A stretch of DNA of 64,000 nt, taken from positions 8,869,364-8,933,363 of the forward strand of contig NC_135550.1 in NCBI RefSeq assembly GCF_964340395.1. Direction: 5' to 3'. This DNA comes from Glandiceps talaboti (lineage: Eukaryota > Hemichordata > Enteropneusta > Spengelidae). Shown one piece after another: positions 63,741 through 64,000 of this stretch. A program made the translations under genes and the position numbers. The first letter of the stretch is position 1; each line of letters begins with the position of its first letter. Under the pieces are notes generated by a model, which saw only the letters and a program-made list of their open reading frames with translations, did not search any database and had not been told where the DNA came from.

Positions 63741-64000
63741 ACGTGAAGTAATATTAGAGAAGTTATGTAAGAAACAGGGACAATAATAAATTATACATGT
63801 ACCAGTCAGTTCAGTCAAGGCTATATGCCATTGTAGAAAAGTGTTTTTTTCTTCCATCACAACCCCCCACCACAATTTCAAAACAGCATGACCCCCCCAC
63901 AGCCTATTTCAAAAACAGGGTGACCCCTCCGAATCCACCGCCACCCCCCTCCCCAGGCCGAAGAAACTGACAGGTCTCTCTATCTCTCTCACGAGTCTCA
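63741..64000. other. C-rich repeat at window edge
   Basis: Recurrent ACAACCCCCCACCACAATTT / GCATGACCCCCCCACAGCCT / GGGTGACCCCTCC phrases, a diverged short repeat. No coding. Confidence 0.45.

Noticed and set aside
61813-64000. Further upstream ABCC exons
   Set aside because: No hydrophobic TMD1-like exon with matching phase and splice sites was found on the minus strand; the region is repeat-filled.

Overview
The window is a stretch of animal nuclear DNA: AT-rich, full of microsatellites and transposable elements, with genes split into small exons by spliceosomal introns bounded by GT/AG. No bacterial or organellar features are visible. The mixture of 2A-bearing APE-type LINEs, a Penelope-like element with a hammerhead ribozyme, tRNA-derived SINE, inverted-repeat DNA transposons and tetranucleotide-bearing tandem elements points to a marine invertebrate (lophotrochozoan or invertebrate deuterostome). 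I cannot name the species from sequence alone.

The backbone of the window is one gene on the minus strand, running from 61812 down to its stop codon at 9556-9558. I traced 22 consecutive coding exons whose splice phases all agree (3012 nt, 1003 residues plus stop). They encode the C-terminal two-thirds of an ABCC-family ABC transporter: end of TMD1, NBD1, TMD2 and NBD2. Motifs in both NBDs and the C-terminal tail resemble the sulfonylurea receptor group (ABCC8/ABCC9), the regulatory subunits of ATP-sensitive K+ channels. The N-terminal part lies beyond position 64000. No Kir channel gene, the usual vertebrate neighbour, is seen downstream.

At the left edge, 1331-1937 (minus) is an exon coding for the C-terminal half of an SLC16/monocarboxylate-type transporter. 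About 1 kb away on the opposite strand (about 3003-3170) is a weaker match to the SLC16 N-terminal signature, so this locus looks rearranged or holds two divergent paralogues.

Mobile DNA by region: 3.7-6.8 kb, a decayed LINE interrupted by a 790-bp inverted-repeat element. 7.4-9.3 kb, RT scraps and a repeat element whose inverted copy lies at 62.5-63.7 kb. 16.4-18.5 kb, a decayed LINE carrying a 2A-like relic and a SINE with target duplication. 20.5-22.6 kb, a tandem element and a nested palindromic element. 22.7-24.8 and 26.7-29.2 kb, two inverted copies of one hAT-like non-autonomous transposon flanking ABCC exon 15. 35.4-37.2 kb, a 51-bp minisatellite that repeats the splice donor of exon 10. 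43.2-48.1 kb, a LINE with two intact ORFs and a 2A peptide motif in ORF1. 50.3-51.1 kb, an RT fragment. 51.1-52.3 kb, a Penelope-like remnant followed by a foldable hammerhead ribozyme. Most of these lie inside ABCC introns.

The observations I rate highest are the hammerhead/Penelope pair, the array of duplicated 5' splice sites, and the intact 2A LINE.
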